Numbered from the stretch's first letter, positions 27,281 through 37,035 are shown. The stretch is 45,102 nt of DNA from Specibacter cremeus (GCF_003946885.1 NZ_RWKQ01000021.1:31610-76711), one strand, 5' to 3'. Notes: a model not told the origin generated them from the sequence alone. Made by a program: numbers and translations.

Positions 27281-28243
27281 TCAGAATCCGAGCTTGACAA
27301 GCTGCTTGGGGTCGCGTTGCCAGTCCTTGGCGATCTTCACGTGCAGGTCCAGGTACACGCGGGTGCCCAGCAACGCCTCGATGCCCTTGCGCGCGGTGGT
27401 CCCGACGTCCCGGAGCCGGGCGCCGCCGCGACCGATGACGATGGCCTTTTGCGACGGCCGTTCCACGTACAGGTTCACGCGAACGTCGAGCAGCTGGTTG
27501 TCCTCGCTGCGGCCCTCACGGGGCACGATCTCCTCCACGACGACGGCCAGCGAGTGCGGCAGCTCGTCGCGCACGCCCTCCAGCGCGGCCTCGCGCACCA
27601 GCTCGGCGACCATCACGGCCTCGGGTTCGTCGGTCAGTTCCCCGTCCGGGTACAGCGCCGGGCCGAGCGGCAGGTAGCCGGAGAGGACCTTCGCGACGGT
27701 GTCGACCTGGAAGTCCTTGACGGCGGAGACCGGCACGACGGCGGCGAACCCGTCGGCGCCGAAGACCTCCCGTCCCAGCGACTCGACGGCGATGAGCGCC
27801 TCGCCCACGCCCTGCCGGTCCACGGTGTCCGTCTTCGTGACGATGGCGATGACCGGTTTGCGGCCGACGTTGGCCAGCTGCTGTGCGATGAACCGGTCGC
27901 CGGGGCCGATCTTCTCATTGGCGGGCAGGCAGAAGCCGATGGCGTCGACCTCGGCGAGCGTGTCGGCGACCAGGTCGTTGAGGCGCTGGCCGAGCAGGGT
28001 GCGGGGACGGTGCAGCCCGGGCGTGTCGACGAGCACCAGCTGGTAATCGTCACGATGCACGATGCCGCGGATCGTGTGCCGGGTGGTCTGCGGCTTGGCC
28101 GAGGTGATGGCGACCTTTTCGCCGACGAGGGCGTTGGTGAGCGTGGACTTGCCGGCGTTGGGCCGGCCGACGAGCACGGCAAAGCCGGACCGGTGGTCCA
28201 CGTTCTCGGGTTCCGGCAAGCGTCCGGGGGCGGGCTTAGTCAT
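27281..28243 (-). CDS. era: GTPase Era
   Basis: Era (320 aa) binds the 3' end of 16S rRNA and aids 30S maturation. G-motifs are G1 G26-R-P-N-A-G-K-S-T34, G3 DTPGLHRPR, and G4 TKTD. The C-terminal KH domain follows (QKAIVIGRGGARLRDVG). ATG at 28243 has an AGGAGTG site and overlaps the 3' end of the CNNM gene by 8 nt; a longer ORF upstream lacks such a site. It closes the phoH-ybeY-CNNM-era ribosome/RNA-linked operon. Confidence 0.95.
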   Translation of the reverse strand: MTKPAPGRLPEPENVDHRSGFAVLVGRPNAGKSTLTNALVGEKVAITSAKPQTTRHTIRGIVHRDDYQLVLVDTPGLHRPRTLLGQRLNDLVADTLAEVDAIGFCLPANEKIGPGDRFIAQQLANVGRKPVIAIVTKTDTVDRQGVGEALIAVESLGREVFGADGFAAVVPVSAVKDFQVDTVAKVLSGYLPLGPALYPDGELTDEPEAVMVAELVREAALEGVRDELPHSLAVVVEEIVPREGRSEDNQLLDVRVNLYVERPSQKAIVIGRGGARLRDVGTTARKGIEALLGTRVYLDLHVKIAKDWQRDPKQLVKLGF

Positions 28244-29558
28244 TTTCACTCCTGTGGGCGGCACCCTGGGAACTGGAGTCAGCGTGCCTGGTTTCAGTGT
28301 CCGCCGCCGGGGCGGCGGAGGCAATAATGTGGCTGACCCGGTTGCGGCGCGGTTCCATCCGCTCGGCCAGCAGCCGGATGCCGGCCACGACCACGACGCT
28401 GCCCACCACCGGCACGCGGCCCAGATGCTTGGCGAGCAGGCCGCCGGCCGTGTCCACCTCGTCGTCGTCCAGGTCGCGGTCGAACAGTTCGCCGAGCTCG
28501 TCGACGGCGAGCCGGGCCCGGACCCGGTACCGGCCCTCGCCCAGGTCCGTCACGTCGGGGGCCTCCGAATCGTATTCGTCGATGATCTCGCCCACGATCT
28601 CCTCGAGCAGATCCTCGAGCGTCACGAGCCCGGCCGTGCCGCCGTACTCGTCGATGACGATGGCCACATGCGTTGATTCGAGCTGCAGTTCGCGCAGCAG
28701 GTCACTGGCCGGCTTGGATTCGGGCACGTACCGCACCGGCCGGGCCAGCCCCTCCACCCGGCGTCCCGCACCGGCCTCGGCGAGGCGGTGCGTGGCCGCC
28801 ATGACGTCCTTGAGGTACAGGATGCCCAGGATGTGGTCCGTGTCCTCGCCGATGACCGGGATCCGGGAGAAACCGGAGCCCAGGAACGTGTCGAGGGCGT
28901 CGTCGAGGCTGGCATCCTGGTCGATGCCGACAATGTCGGTGCGCGGCACCATGACGGCCCGGACCAGCGTGTCGCCCAGGTCGAACACGCTCTGGATGAT
29001 CTCGGCCTCGCTGTCCTCGATCGCCGCCGAGTCGCTGGCCCGGTCGACGAACTCGCGCAGTTCCTCCTCGCTGACGAAGGCGACGTCGCTGCCGGGCGCG
29101 TCCTTTGCGACGGTGCGCCCCAGGGCGGCCAGCCACTGCGGCACGGGCCCGAGCACGCGGTTGAGGAAGTGCACCAGCCCGGCCGTGCGCCCGACGACGG
29201 CGGCCGCGTGCATGCGCCCGAACTGCCGGGGCGAAACACCGACCAGCACGAACCCGATGCCGGCCATGATGACGGTCGCCACGAGCCCGGCCAGCCATTC
29301 GTTGCCGAACGCCGCGGACAGGGCCAGTGCGGCCGCGACGGCGGCGGCCATCTCGAACCAGACCCGCCAGAAGCGCAGCGCGTTCATGTGCGCGCCGGGT
29401 TCGGCCAGGAGGCGCTGCAGCGACCGGCCGCGGCTGTGCTCGGCGATGGTCTCGGCGTCGTGGCGCGGGAAGTAGTTCAGTGCCGCCTCGACGGCCGTCA
29501 GCACGGCGGCCACGGCCACGAAGACGATCCCCGCCGCCGTCAGGGCAACGGCTGTCAC
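28236..29558 (-). CDS. CNNM/CorC-type transporter-like protein (hemolysin family)
   Basis: This 440-residue membrane protein has the CNNM (DUF21) transmembrane domain at about 1-140, a CBS-domain pair at about 195-325 ([14 protein letters not shown]..., [11 protein letters not shown]), and a C-terminal CorC_HlyC domain ending the fold ([17 protein letters not shown]). Relatives act in magnesium/cobalt efflux; the old 'hemolysin' label is not supported for most. The GTG start overlaps the ybeY stop as GTGA. Placement between ybeY and era is conserved in actinobacteria. Confidence 0.9.
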   Translation of the reverse strand: MTAVALTAAGIVFVAVAAVLTAVEAALNYFPRHDAETIAEHSRGRSLQRLLAEPGAHMNALRFWRVWFEMAAAVAAALALSAAFGNEWLAGLVATVIMAGIGFVLVGVSPRQFGRMHAAAVVGRTAGLVHFLNRVLGPVPQWLAALGRTVAKDAPGSDVAFVSEEELREFVDRASDSAAIEDSEAEIIQSVFDLGDTLVRAVMVPRTDIVGIDQDASLDDALDTFLGSGFSRIPVIGEDTDHILGILYLKDVMAATHRLAEAGAGRRVEGLARPVRYVPESKPASDLLRELQLESTHVAIVIDEYGGTAGLVTLEDLLEEIVGEIIDEYDSEAPDVTDLGEGRYRVRARLAVDELGELFDRDLDDDEVDTAGGLLAKHLGRVPVVGSVVVVAGIRLLAERMEPRRNRVSHIIASAAPAADTETRHADSSSQGAAHRSEND

Positions 29559-30028
29559 TGCATGGTCTCCCGGGGCGCCGCCCGGCCGAGGAAGCCCGCG
29601 AGCAGCTCACGCTGGAGCCCGAACATCTCCTCCTTCTCCTCCGGCTCGGCATGGTCGTAGCCGAGCAGGTGGAGCAGCCCGTGGGTGGTGAGCAGCAGCA
29701 GCTCCTCCGCCATGGAGTGGCCGGCCGCCTTCCCCTGGTCGAGTGCGACGGCGGGGCACAGGACGATGTCGCCCAACAGCCCGGCGGGGGTGGGCCGGTC
29801 CGGGGTGCCGGGGCGCAGCTCGTCCATGGGGAACGACAACACGTCCGTGGGGCCGGGCTCGTCCATCCATTCGATGTGCAGTTTCTCCATGGTGTCCAGG
29901 TCGGCCAGGATGATGGACACCTCGGTCTCCGGGTGCACGTGCATGGCCGACAGGACGTGCTTGACGAGCCGGACCAGGTCCTCGGCGTCGACCTCGACAC
30001 CGGATTCGTTGTTGACCTCGATGCTCAC
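29555..30028 (-). CDS. ybeY: Endoribonuclease YbeY (rRNA maturation factor)
   Basis: YbeY (157 aa) is a zinc-dependent single-strand endoribonuclease in 16S rRNA maturation and 70S quality control. The metal motif is H116-G-L-L-H120-L-L-G-Y-D-H126. [14 protein letters not shown] and [10 protein letters not shown] are further family segments. GTG at 30028 is chosen because it overlaps the phoH TGA as GTGA and yields the conserved [11 protein letters not shown]-terminus; a GTG at 30037 would add three residues. Coupled to phoH before it and CNNM after it. Confidence 0.95.
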   Translation of the reverse strand: MSIEVNNESGVEVDAEDLVRLVKHVLSAMHVHPETEVSIILADLDTMEKLHIEWMDEPGPTDVLSFPMDELRPGTPDRPTPAGLLGDIVLCPAVALDQGKAAGHSMAEELLLLTTHGLLHLLGYDHAEPEEKEEMFGLQRELLAGFLGRAAPRETMQ

Positions 30029-31143
30029 CGGTTCCACGGTTCCCTTCGTTGCGCCGGCGTGCCGGCGGTCGTGTTGTGCCCGCGCGGGCGGGGCCCGGGA
30101 CCGGCGTTCTGCTGTTCGTCCCAGACGCTGTAGGCCGACACGATGGCCCCGACGAGGCGGTGCCGGACGACGTCGGAGGCGTCGAGCAGGGAGAAGTTCA
30201 CGTCCTCGACGCCGTGCAGGATCTGCTGGACCACGCGCAGCCCGGACCGGGCGCCCGCCGGCAGGTCGACCTGGGTGACATCGCCGGTGACGACCATCTT
30301 CGAGCCGAAGCCGAGCCGGGTGAGGAACATCTTCATCTGTTCCGGCGTCGTGTTCTGCGCCTCATCGAGGATGATGAACGCGTCGTTGAGCGTCCGGCCG
30401 CGCATGTACGCCAACGGGGCCACCTCGATGGTGCCGGCCGCCATGAGCCGGGGAATCGTCTCCGGGTCCATCATGTCGTGCAGCGCGTCGTAGAGCGGGC
30501 GCAGGTAGGGGTCGATCTTGTCGCTGAGCGAGCCGGGCAGGAAGCCGAGGCGTTCGCCCGCCTCGACGGCGGGGCGCGTCAGGATGATCCGGGTCACGTC
30601 CTTTTGCTGCAGCGCCTGCACCGCCTTGGCCATGGCCAGGTACGTCTTGCCGGTGCCGGCCGGGCCGATGCCGAACACGATCGTGAACTCGTCGATGGCG
30701 TCGACGTAGTTCTTCTGGTTCAGCGTCTTCGGGCGCACCGTGCGCCCGCGGCTGGACAGGATGTCATGGGTGAGCACGTCGACCGGCGACGAGGGTGTGC
30801 GGGCCTTGAGCATGAACACCAGCTGCTCCCAGACGGCCGGCGTGAGCACCGTGGCCCGGGCCACGAGCCCGCGCGCCTCGGTCATCAGCCGCAGGATCGT
30901 CGCGGTCTCGGCGGCGGGGCCGCTGATGGACAGCTCGTTGCCGCGCGCCAGCAGCGACACGCCGGGATAGCTGGCCTCGATGATGCGCAGGGCCTCGTCC
31001 TCGGCGCCGAGCGTGGCGACCATCTGTTCGGTGGAGTCGAACCTGAGCAGCTCGGTGCGGACATGGTCGATGGAGTGCGGGAAGGCGGCGCCCAGGCCGT
31101 CCGCGGTTGTCTGGCTCGGATGAGCCGAAGTTGATTCCGCCAT
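30025..31143 (-). CDS. phoH: PhoH-family ATPase
   Basis: This 372-residue protein is a PhoH-like P-loop NTPase, proposed to act in RNA metabolism with YbeY. The Walker A motif is G158-I-G-P-A-G-T-G-K-T167, and Walker B is [24 protein letters not shown] and [10 protein letters not shown] are additional family markers. An N-terminal region of about 130 residues precedes the ATPase core. ATG at 31143 has GAGGGGG upstream. It heads a four-gene operon with GTGA overlaps at the next two junctions. A likely -10 (minus-strand TATATT near 31240) lies about 95 bp upstream. Confidence 0.93.
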   Translation of the reverse strand: MAESTSAHPSQTTADGLGAAFPHSIDHVRTELLRFDSTEQMVATLGAEDEALRIIEASYPGVSLLARGNELSISGPAAETATILRLMTEARGLVARATVLTPAVWEQLVFMLKARTPSSPVDVLTHDILSSRGRTVRPKTLNQKNYVDAIDEFTIVFGIGPAGTGKTYLAMAKAVQALQQKDVTRIILTRPAVEAGERLGFLPGSLSDKIDPYLRPLYDALHDMMDPETIPRLMAAGTIEVAPLAYMRGRTLNDAFIILDEAQNTTPEQMKMFLTRLGFGSKMVVTGDVTQVDLPAGARSGLRVVQQILHGVEDVNFSLLDASDVVRHRLVGAIVSAYSVWDEQQNAGPGPRPRGHNTTAGTPAQRREPWNR

Positions 31144-31466
31144 AGGTTCGGCCCCCTCGGGGCCTCGCGATCTCTCCTTGGTGTGAACGATCCTGTGTGA
31201 ACGATCCCGTGTTGGGGGTGCCCGGGTCGGGCGTTGTTCCCCTTAAATATAGCGCCCGGCCGCGTGCTTCCCGAGTGCCCGGGGACGGTGGCCGTCGGCC
31301 GGCCGGTCAAGTGCCGGTCTCGAATGTGTCTCGATACGGTTGCAGTTGCCGCGGCCGGGCCCGTACCGGCCATTCGGCGACCGTGGTTGTGCCAAGCTTG
31401 AACGGTTCGAGCCGGCCGTCTGCGGTGCGCGCTCACCAACCACACACGAAGCGAGAGAGCCCGGTC
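31144..31466. other. Intergenic region between phoH and the GerMN lipoprotein
   Basis: This 323-bp gap holds a 14-bp tandem duplication (31181-31208) and an AT-rich patch (31235-31244, TTAAATATAG) that reads TATATT on the minus strand and is the probable phoH -10. The remaining 200 bp upstream of the lipoprotein contain no recognisable gene or strong hairpin; a promoter for the lipoprotein must lie there but I cannot place it. Confidence 0.6.
31181..31208. repeat. 2 x 14-bp tandem duplication in the phoH leader
   Basis: GTGTGAACGATCCT (31181-31194) is followed by GTGTGAACGATCCC (31195-31208), differing only in the last base. Confidence 0.85.
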
Positions 31467-32402
31467 ATGTCCGCAGCGCGCACACCAGCAGTCCGCCGTG
31501 GCCGGCTGCGCCGCGGGCTCGGCGGCGTTGTTCCGGCGGCCGTGCTCGTGCTCGCGCTGGGCGGCTGCATGGCCGGCGGCCCGAGCAGCGGCAACGGCTC
31601 CATGCCGGCATCCTCCGGCGGCTCGGCGTCCGCGCTGGTCACGTCGCTGCCGTTGGAGACCGCGGCGGCGGCCGCCACCATGCCCGTGTACTGGCTGGGA
31701 CACAGCGGCGACGACGTGTTCCTGTACCGGGAGTTCCTGAAGGCCCAGCCGGACGCGGATCCGATCGTTGCCGCACTGACGGCCATGACGAGCCAGCGCC
31801 CGGCCGACCCGGACTACTTCACGGTCTGGCGCAAGCCGTCGCGCCTGGGCGTGTCGATCTCGGGCACCAACACGATCACGGTTGACATCTCGGCCGATGC
31901 GTTCGCCGCGAAGGTCGACCTCGGCATCGCCGAACGCGCCATCGCCCAACTGGTCTACACCGCCACGGCCGCGGCCAGCATGGCCGGGCTCGTCGACCCG
32001 GCCGCCAACTTGCAGGTGTCGATCCTGGTCGACGGGCACACCGGATTCAACGCGTTCGGCCGGGTGGTGCTGGACCATCCGTTGAGCCGGGAGAACACGT
32101 TCGTGGCGCCCATCTGGGTCGTGAACCCGCCCGAGGCCGCGGCGCTCACGGTGTCGCCCGTGACGGTTTCCGGCCGCGCCATCTCCAGCACCGGCACGCT
32201 CGATTGGCAGCTGCGTGCCGTCGGTGGCGGCGTCGTGCAGTCGGGGACCACCGCCATCGCGGCGGGCGCCGACAAGCTCGGCGACTTCAGTTTCAAGGTG
32301 ACGACCGCGCCGGGAACCTATGAGATCCGCGTGTTCACCGCCGACCCGTCGGTGCCGGGCTCCCAGGTCGGCGTCGATTCCAAGACGTTCACGCTCAAAT
32401 AG
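31467..32402 (+). CDS. GerMN/Gmad2-domain lipoprotein
   Basis: A 311-residue predicted lipoprotein: basic N-terminus, hydrophobic stretch and a L31-G-G-C34 lipobox. After a Gly/Ser linker, residues about 65-185 resemble a GerMN domain (YWLGHSGDDVFLYRE near its start, AIAQLVYTATAAAS in the helix), and about 205-311 resemble the immunoglobulin-like Gmad2 domain (VSPVTVSGRA, GTLDWQLRAVGGGVV, GTYEIRVFTA). Both domains were first described in spore-germination proteins but also occur in non-sporulating actinobacteria, where function is unknown. ATG at 31467 is the first start giving a complete signal peptide; longer upstream starts do not. Confidence 0.82.
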   Translation: MSAARTPAVRRGRLRRGLGGVVPAAVLVLALGGCMAGGPSSGNGSMPASSGGSASALVTSLPLETAAAAATMPVYWLGHSGDDVFLYREFLKAQPDADPIVAALTAMTSQRPADPDYFTVWRKPSRLGVSISGTNTITVDISADAFAAKVDLGIAERAIAQLVYTATAAASMAGLVDPAANLQVSILVDGHTGFNAFGRVVLDHPLSRENTFVAPIWVVNPPEAAALTVSPVTVSGRAISSTGTLDWQLRAVGGGVVQSGTTAIAAGADKLGDFSFKVTTAPGTYEIRVFTADPSVPGSQVGVDSKTFTLK

Positions 32403-32431
32403 GCGGCCCCCAACGCCCCCGGGACAAGGTC

Positions 32432-33196
32432 CTACCAGCGGCCCAGTTCGTCGCTGAGCACGACGACGGCCGCCGGTCCCGCCGTCGAGGACCGCAACAC
32501 GTGCCGGCCCAGCAGGCCCAGCCGCGCCCCGGCGGCCGTGAACGCGTCGACCTCGGCGGCGCTCATGCCGCCCTCGGGTCCCACGATGAGCAGGATGTCC
32601 CCGGTCGTGTCGGGCACGCCGGCCCGCCAATCCCGTACGACGTCCCTGGCCCGGTCGGTGGCATCCTCGTGCAGGACGATGGCCAGCGCGGCGCCGGCCA
32701 CCCGGGCGGCCAGCTGCCGGGAGGTGACGAGTTCGTCGACGGCGGGCATGCGTGCGCGTCGCGCCTGCTTGGCGGCGGCGGCCACGACATTGCGCCACTT
32801 GGCGGCACCCCTGGCCGCCTTCTCGCCCTTCCACCGCACGATCGAGCGTTCCGCCTGCCACGGCACGACGGCGTCGACGCCCAGCTCGGTGGCCGTCTCG
32901 ATGGCCAGTTCGTCCCGATCACCCTTGGCCAGCGCCTGGACGAGCACCAGCCGCAGTGGCGGTTCCGGCTCGTCCTCCCGCACCTCGACGCGCACGCTCA
33001 GCTCCCCCGCCACCGCGGCGGTGACTGTGCAGGTCAACCGCAACCCGCCGCCGTCGGACAGGTCCACCGCCTCCCCGGCGGCCAACCGCTTGACGGTCAC
33101 GGCGTGCCGCGCCTCGGCGCCGGTCAGCGTGAACGCGTCCCCCGGCCGCAGCGGCGCCAGTTCCGCCGCGCCGGCCAGGAAGATCGGGTTGGTCAC
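32432..33196 (-). CDS. rsmE: 16S rRNA (uracil1498-N3)-methyltransferase
   Basis: RsmE (254 aa) methylates U1498 of 16S rRNA with SAM. The SPOUT-fold knot is visible at the C-terminus: LLIVGPEGGMSAAEVDAF and LGRHVLRSSTAGPAAVVVL, the latter replacing the usual LGxRILRxETA. An N-terminal PUA-like domain covers about 1-75, and LVQALAKGDRDELAIETATELGVDAVVPW follows in pieces. GTG at 33196 lies 5 nt after the dnaJ stop, so the gene is coupled into hrcA-dnaJ-rsmE. Confidence 0.94.
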   Translation of the reverse strand: MTNPIFLAGAAELAPLRPGDAFTLTGAEARHAVTVKRLAAGEAVDLSDGGGLRLTCTVTAAVAGELSVRVEVREDEPEPPLRLVLVQALAKGDRDELAIETATELGVDAVVPWQAERSIVRWKGEKAARGAAKWRNVVAAAAKQARRARMPAVDELVTSRQLAARVAGAALAIVLHEDATDRARDVVRDWRAGVPDTTGDILLIVGPEGGMSAAEVDAFTAAGARLGLLGRHVLRSSTAGPAAVVVLSDELGRW

Positions 33197-33201
33197 GGGC
33201 G

Positions 33202-34323
33202 CTAGAGGTTGCCGAGCTTGTCGCGCAGCCGGGCGAACATGCCGCCGCTGGTGACGAGCTTGCCCTCGGTGAACTCCTCGCCGCGCAGGTTGGCCAGCTG
33301 CTTGAGCAGTTCCTCCTGGGCGGCGTCGAGCTTCGTGGGGGTCTCGACGTGGACGTGCACCCTCAGGTCGCCGCGGCCGTAGCCGCGCAGGTGGGTGACG
33401 CCGAGGCCGCGCAGGGTGATGACCTCGCCGGCCTGGGTGCCCGGCTTGATGCTGATCTCCTGCTCGCCGTCGAACGTGGCAAGGTTGAGTCCGGTGCCGA
33501 GGGCCGCCGCCGTCATGGACACGCTCAAGGTGGCGTGCAGGTCGTCGCCCTCGCGCATGAACGCCGGATCGTTGTTGACCTTCATCTCCACGTACAGGTC
33601 GCCGGCGGGGCCGCCGGCGGGGCCCGCCTCGCCCTGCCCGGCCAGCTGGATGCGGGTGCCGGTGCCGACGCCGGCGGGAACCTTGATGGTCAGGCTGCGC
33701 CGGCTGCGGATGCGGCCCTCGCCCGAGCATTCGTTGCACGGGTCGATGATCATGGTGCCGAACCCCTGGCAGCTGCCGCAGGTGGCCATCGTCATGACCT
33801 GGCCCAGGATGGAGCGCATGGGCCGCTGGACCTGCCCGCGGCCGCCGCACACGTCGCAGGTGGTGGGGTGCGTGCCCGGACGGCAGCAGCTGCCCTCGCA
33901 GGTGGGGCACACGACGGCGGTCTCGACCTCGATCTTCTTGTTGACGCCGAACACCGCCTCCTTGAGGTCGATGCGGACGTTGATGAGCGCGTCCTGGCCG
34001 CGGCGCATGCGCGGCTCCGGACCCTGGCCGCCGCCGCCGCCGAAGAACGTCTCGAAGATGTCCTGGAACGCGAACCCCTGCCCGGCGAACCCGCCGGCGC
34101 CGTTGTCGGAGCCGTTCTCGTTGCCGGTGGTGTCGTACACGCGTCGCTTCTGCGGGTCCGAGAGCACCTCGTAGGCGTGCGTGACGGCCTTGAACTTCTC
34201 CTGCGCGTCGTCGCCGCCGTTCACGTCCGGGTGGAATTTGCGGGCCAGCTTCCGGTATGCCTTCTTGATTTCCTCACCGGTCGCGCCGCGGGATACTCCC
34301 AGTACGTCGTAGTGGTTGGTCAA
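33202..34323 (-). CDS. dnaJ: Molecular chaperone DnaJ
   Basis: DnaJ (373 aa) is the Hsp40 co-chaperone of DnaK. It has the J domain with H31-P-D33, a Gly-rich linker (about 75-105), four zinc-finger repeats ([32 protein letters not shown]; the first has Cys instead of the final Gly), and C-terminal substrate-binding domains. The start is taken as TTG at 34323, giving the conserved [12 protein letters not shown]-terminus with AAAGG upstream; no ATG or GTG gives the J domain a proper beginning. This is the DnaJ2-type gene linked to hrcA rather than to dnaK-grpE. Confidence 0.94.
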   Translation of the reverse strand: MTNHYDVLGVSRGATGEEIKKAYRKLARKFHPDVNGGDDAQEKFKAVTHAYEVLSDPQKRRVYDTTGNENGSDNGAGGFAGQGFAFQDIFETFFGGGGGQGPEPRMRRGQDALINVRIDLKEAVFGVNKKIEVETAVVCPTCEGSCCRPGTHPTTCDVCGGRGQVQRPMRSILGQVMTMATCGSCQGFGTMIIDPCNECSGEGRIRSRRSLTIKVPAGVGTGTRIQLAGQGEAGPAGGPAGDLYVEMKVNNDPAFMREGDDLHATLSVSMTAAALGTGLNLATFDGEQEISIKPGTQAGEVITLRGLGVTHLRGYGRGDLRVHVHVETPTKLDAAQEELLKQLANLRGEEFTEGKLVTSGGMFARLRDKLGNL

Positions 34324-34375
34324 AGTCTTTACGCCTTTACGAAATCGTGTGTGTCTTGTTTGGTTGCGGGGCCGG

Positions 34376-35389
34376 CTAGCCGGCCAGGATCTTGGACAGG
34401 TACCGGGCCACCGCGCGGACGGCGGCCATGGTGTTCGGGTAATCCATGCGGGTAGGGCCCAGGACGCCGAGCTTCGCCGCCTCGCCCGGGCCATAGCCGG
34501 TGGCGACGACCGACGCCTCCGCCAACGCCCGGTAGGGGTTCTCCCGGCCGATGCTCACCGCCACGCCCAGCGAGTCCTGGGCCATGTCCTCCAACAGCCG
34601 CAGCAGCACCACCTGTTCCTCCAGCGCGTCCAGGACGGGGCCGATGCTCAGCGGGAAGTCGACATTGGAGCGGGCCAGGTTGGCGGTGCCGGCCATCACG
34701 ATCCGGTCCTCACGGGCCGCCTCGGTCAGCTGGGCGAGTGCGCCGGCCAGCCGGCCGGCCACACCCCGCAGCGGTTCCGCGATGTCGGCCGGCAGGTCCC
34801 GCAGCAGCGACGGCAGCCGGTTGACGGTCTCCCCGTTCAGCGTGGCCAGCATCTGGTTGCGCAGCCCGGTGAGCGTGTCATCGTCGAGGACGGCGCCCAC
34901 ATCCGTGACGCACTGCTCCACCTTCCCGGAGGCCAGGATCAGCACGACGAGCACCTGCCCGGGACCCAGCGACACGAATTCGATGTGCCGCAGCGTCGCC
35001 TGCCCGGAGCGCGGGTACTGGACGACGGCGACCTGGTTCGTCAGGTGCGCCAGCGTGCGGACCGTGCGTTCCAGGATGTCGTCGAGGTCATGGGACCCGT
35101 CCAACAGGCTGTGGATGGCGCGCCGTTCGGCCGCCGACAACGGCTTGACGGTGGCCAGCTGGTCCACGAACAGGCGGTAGCCCTTGTCCGTGGGGATGCG
35201 CCCGGAACTCGTGTGCGGGGCCGTGATCAGCCCCTCCTCCTCGAGCGCGGCCATGTCGTTGCGGATGGTCGCGCTGGAGACGCCCAACCGGTGCCGTTCG
35301 ACGAGGGCCTTGGAGCCGACCGGTTCGCGGGAGTGCACATAGTCCTCGACGATGGCACGCAACACCTCCAGCTTGCGCGGTTCGCTCAT
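34376..35389 (-). CDS. hrcA: Heat-inducible transcription repressor HrcA
   Basis: HrcA (337 aa) represses heat-shock genes by binding the CIRCE operator and depends on GroEL for folding. The N-terminal winged helix is evident ([43 protein letters not shown] in pieces), followed by [12 protein letters not shown] and the dimerisation/insert domains. ATG at 35389 has a strong GAGGAGGTG site. A CIRCE-like inverted repeat 45 bp upstream indicates autoregulation of hrcA-dnaJ-rsmE. The gap to dnaJ is 52 bp. Confidence 0.95.
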   Translation of the reverse strand: MSEPRKLEVLRAIVEDYVHSREPVGSKALVERHRLGVSSATIRNDMAALEEEGLITAPHTSSGRIPTDKGYRLFVDQLATVKPLSAAERRAIHSLLDGSHDLDDILERTVRTLAHLTNQVAVVQYPRSGQATLRHIEFVSLGPGQVLVVLILASGKVEQCVTDVGAVLDDDTLTGLRNQMLATLNGETVNRLPSLLRDLPADIAEPLRGVAGRLAGALAQLTEAAREDRIVMAGTANLARSNVDFPLSIGPVLDALEEQVVLLRLLEDMAQDSLGVAVSIGRENPYRALAEASVVATGYGPGEAAKLGVLGPTRMDYPNTMAAVRAVARYLSKILAG

Positions 35390-35433
35390 GACCTGCACCT
35401 CCTCACGACTGCGTGTGCGGGTCCGGCCCACGG

Positions 35434-35460
35434 TTAGCACTCTGCCTACTCAAGTGCCAA
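35434..35460. promoter_or_regulatory. CIRCE operator (HrcA-binding site)
   Basis: TTAGCACTC (35434-35442), 9-nt spacer, AAGTGCCAA (35452-35460): the CIRCE consensus with a perfect left arm and two mismatches in the right arm. It lies upstream of hrcA and on the edge of the divergent DUF3097 promoter. Confidence 0.9.
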
Positions 35461-35510
35461 GTCTAGTACCTTCCGCGCGGGCCCGGCGCACCGGGTGGCC
35501 CCGTCCTTGC

Positions 35511-35516
35511 TAGCAT
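35511..35516 (+). promoter_or_regulatory. -10 box (TAGCAT) of DUF3097 gene
   Basis: TAGCAT predicts a start near 35523, leaving a 23-nt leader with a GAGAGGGAG ribosome binding site before GTG 35546. Confidence 0.5.
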
Positions 35517-35545
35517 GGGTGCGCACATCGACGAGAGGGAGCCGC

Positions 35546-36397
35546 GTGGATTACGGCAGGTGGGGGGCGCAGGATCTGTCCGCCCCGGTGAGGAAGAAGC
35601 TGCCGGCCGTGCCGGCCGCCGCGGGGCTCGTCGTCGAGGACGTCCAGTCCGGCTGGGTGGGCGCCGTCGTCCGGGTCGAGAAGTCCGGCGGCATGCACAT
35701 CATGGAACTGGAGGACCGGCGCGGCGCGCGCAAGTCCTTCCAGCTGGGGTTCGGGTTCCTGATCGACGGCCACCCGGTCGAGGTCACGGCGCCGGCGGCG
35801 AAGACTGCACCGGCCGGGCCGGCACGCACCGCCTCGGGTTCCGTGAAGGTTGCCGGCCAGCGCGCCCAGGTTGCCAAGGCCAGCCGCATCTGGGTCGAGG
35901 GCAAGCACGACGCCGAACTCGTCGAGAAGGTCTGGGGTGACGACCTGCGCGTGGAGGGCATCGTCGTCGAGCCGCTGCACGGCGTCGACGACCTGGCCGC
36001 CGCCATCCGGGCGTTCACCCCCGGCCCGCAACGCCGCCTCGGCATCCTGGTCGACCACCTCGTGGCCGACTCGAAGGAGTCGCGCATCGCCGCGGAGGCC
36101 ATGAGGGTGCCCGGGGCCGCCGCGAACGTGCTCATCGTCGGCCATCCGTACATCGACGTCTGGCAGGCCATCCGGCCGCAGGCGCTCGGCATTCCGGCGT
36201 GGCCGGTGGTGCCGCGCGGCACGGACTGGAAGACCGGCATCCTGGCCGCCTTCGGGTGGCCACACGCGACGTCCGAGGACATCGGGCTGGGCTGGCAGCG
36301 CCTGCTGGGGCGGGTGCGCAGCTACGCCGACCTGGAGCCGTCGCTGCTGGGCCGGGTGGAGGAAGTCATCGATTTCCTCACCGTTCCACTAACCTAG
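35546..36397 (+). CDS. DUF3097 family protein
   Basis: A 283-residue actinobacterial protein of unknown function. It begins VDYGRWGAQDLSAPVRKKLP and contains RIWVEGKHDAELVEKVWGDDLR and a central GILVDHLVADSKESRIA region that resembles a TOPRIM-like acidic core (EGKHDAE, then DH). ANVLIVGHPYIDVWQAIRP and TDWKTGILAAFGW are further conserved DUF3097 segments. The TOPRIM comparison is an inference from motif spacing only. GTG at 35546 has a good ribosome binding site. It is divergent from hrcA. Confidence 0.85.
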   Translation: MDYGRWGAQDLSAPVRKKLPAVPAAAGLVVEDVQSGWVGAVVRVEKSGGMHIMELEDRRGARKSFQLGFGFLIDGHPVEVTAPAAKTAPAGPARTASGSVKVAGQRAQVAKASRIWVEGKHDAELVEKVWGDDLRVEGIVVEPLHGVDDLAAAIRAFTPGPQRRLGILVDHLVADSKESRIAAEAMRVPGAAANVLIVGHPYIDVWQAIRPQALGIPAWPVVPRGTDWKTGILAAFGWPHATSEDIGLGWQRLLGRVRSYADLEPSLLGRVEEVIDFLTVPLT

Positions 36398-36498
36398 TAG
36401 GAAGCCGCATCGAGGTGCGGGGCGCCGCGCACCCGCCGCGGCGTCCACAACAGCATGCCCACCACGGCATGTCCACAGCAGCACGGAGGACCCCAGTC

Positions 36499-36891
36499 GT
36501 GACCAACCCGGTGAACCGCCTTCCCGCCGTCGACGGGCCGCCGCTGACGCCGGCGCAAGACCGCCAGTGGGCCTTCGTCGCACACTGCGGCGGCATCCTG
36601 GGCTTCGTCCCCTCGCTGCTGGTGTACATCTTCCTGCGCCGGCGCGGCCCGTTCACCGACCAGGAATCGCTGGAGGCGCTGAACTTCACGCTCCCGCCGA
36701 CGATCCTGGCCGCCCTGGCGAACCTGCTCGCCATGATCTTCGGCCTGTTCTCCCCGGCCCTGAGCAGCGTCTTCGCGCTCCTGGCGCTGGCTGTCTGGGT
36801 ATTCCTGACGGTGTATTCGGTCGCGGCCGCGTTGCAGGTGAACAAGGGCCAGCCCTACCGCTACCGGTTCAACCTGCGCCTGATCAAGTAG
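36499..36891 (+). CDS. DUF4870 domain membrane protein
   Basis: A 130-residue protein with the DUF4870 layout: a soluble N-terminus ending DRQWAFVAHCGGILGFVPSLLVYIFLRRRGPF, in pieces, then helices at about 65-90 and 95-120, and a short polar tail (YRYRFNLRLIK). The family is widespread and uncharacterised; Tic20-like topology has been suggested. GTG at 36499 is preferred because GGAGGA lies 8 nt upstream; an in-frame ATG at 36469 has no such site. It follows the DUF3097 gene by 101 bp. Confidence 0.85.
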   Translation: MTNPVNRLPAVDGPPLTPAQDRQWAFVAHCGGILGFVPSLLVYIFLRRRGPFTDQESLEALNFTLPPTILAALANLLAMIFGLFSPALSSVFALLALAVWVFLTVYSVAAALQVNKGQPYRYRFNLRLIK

Positions 36892-36895
36892 CTGA

Positions 36896-36958
36896 GGCGT
36901 TTGAGCTTGCCCGTCCGGCGTTTGAGCTTGTCCGTCCGGTGATTGAGCTTGTCGAAAT
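36896..36958. repeat. 3 x 21-bp tandem repeat after DUF4870 gene
   Basis: GGCGTTTGAGCTTGCCCGTCC (36896-36916, given in two parts elsewhere) is repeated with one change at 36917-36937, and a diverged third copy starting GGTGATTGAGCTTGTCG follows at 36938. The third merges into the dispersed palindromic repeat. Confidence 0.8.
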
Positions 36959-36965
36959 CACCGCA

Positions 36966-37018
36966 GGTCTCGACGGGCTCGACCACCGGATCGGTGGTCG
37001 AGCCCGTCGAGACCTTTT
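36966..37018. terminator. Palindromic repeat terminator, dispersed repeat locus 4
   Basis: A 23-bp perfect stem (36966-36988 with 36992-37014) and 3-nt loop are made from an inverted pair of the GGTCTCGAC...CTCGACCACCG repeat, followed by TTTT. It lies between convergent DUF4870 and hemW and should end the plus-strand transcript. Confidence 0.85.
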
Positions 37019-37035
37019 GCGCGAGACCTTTTGCG

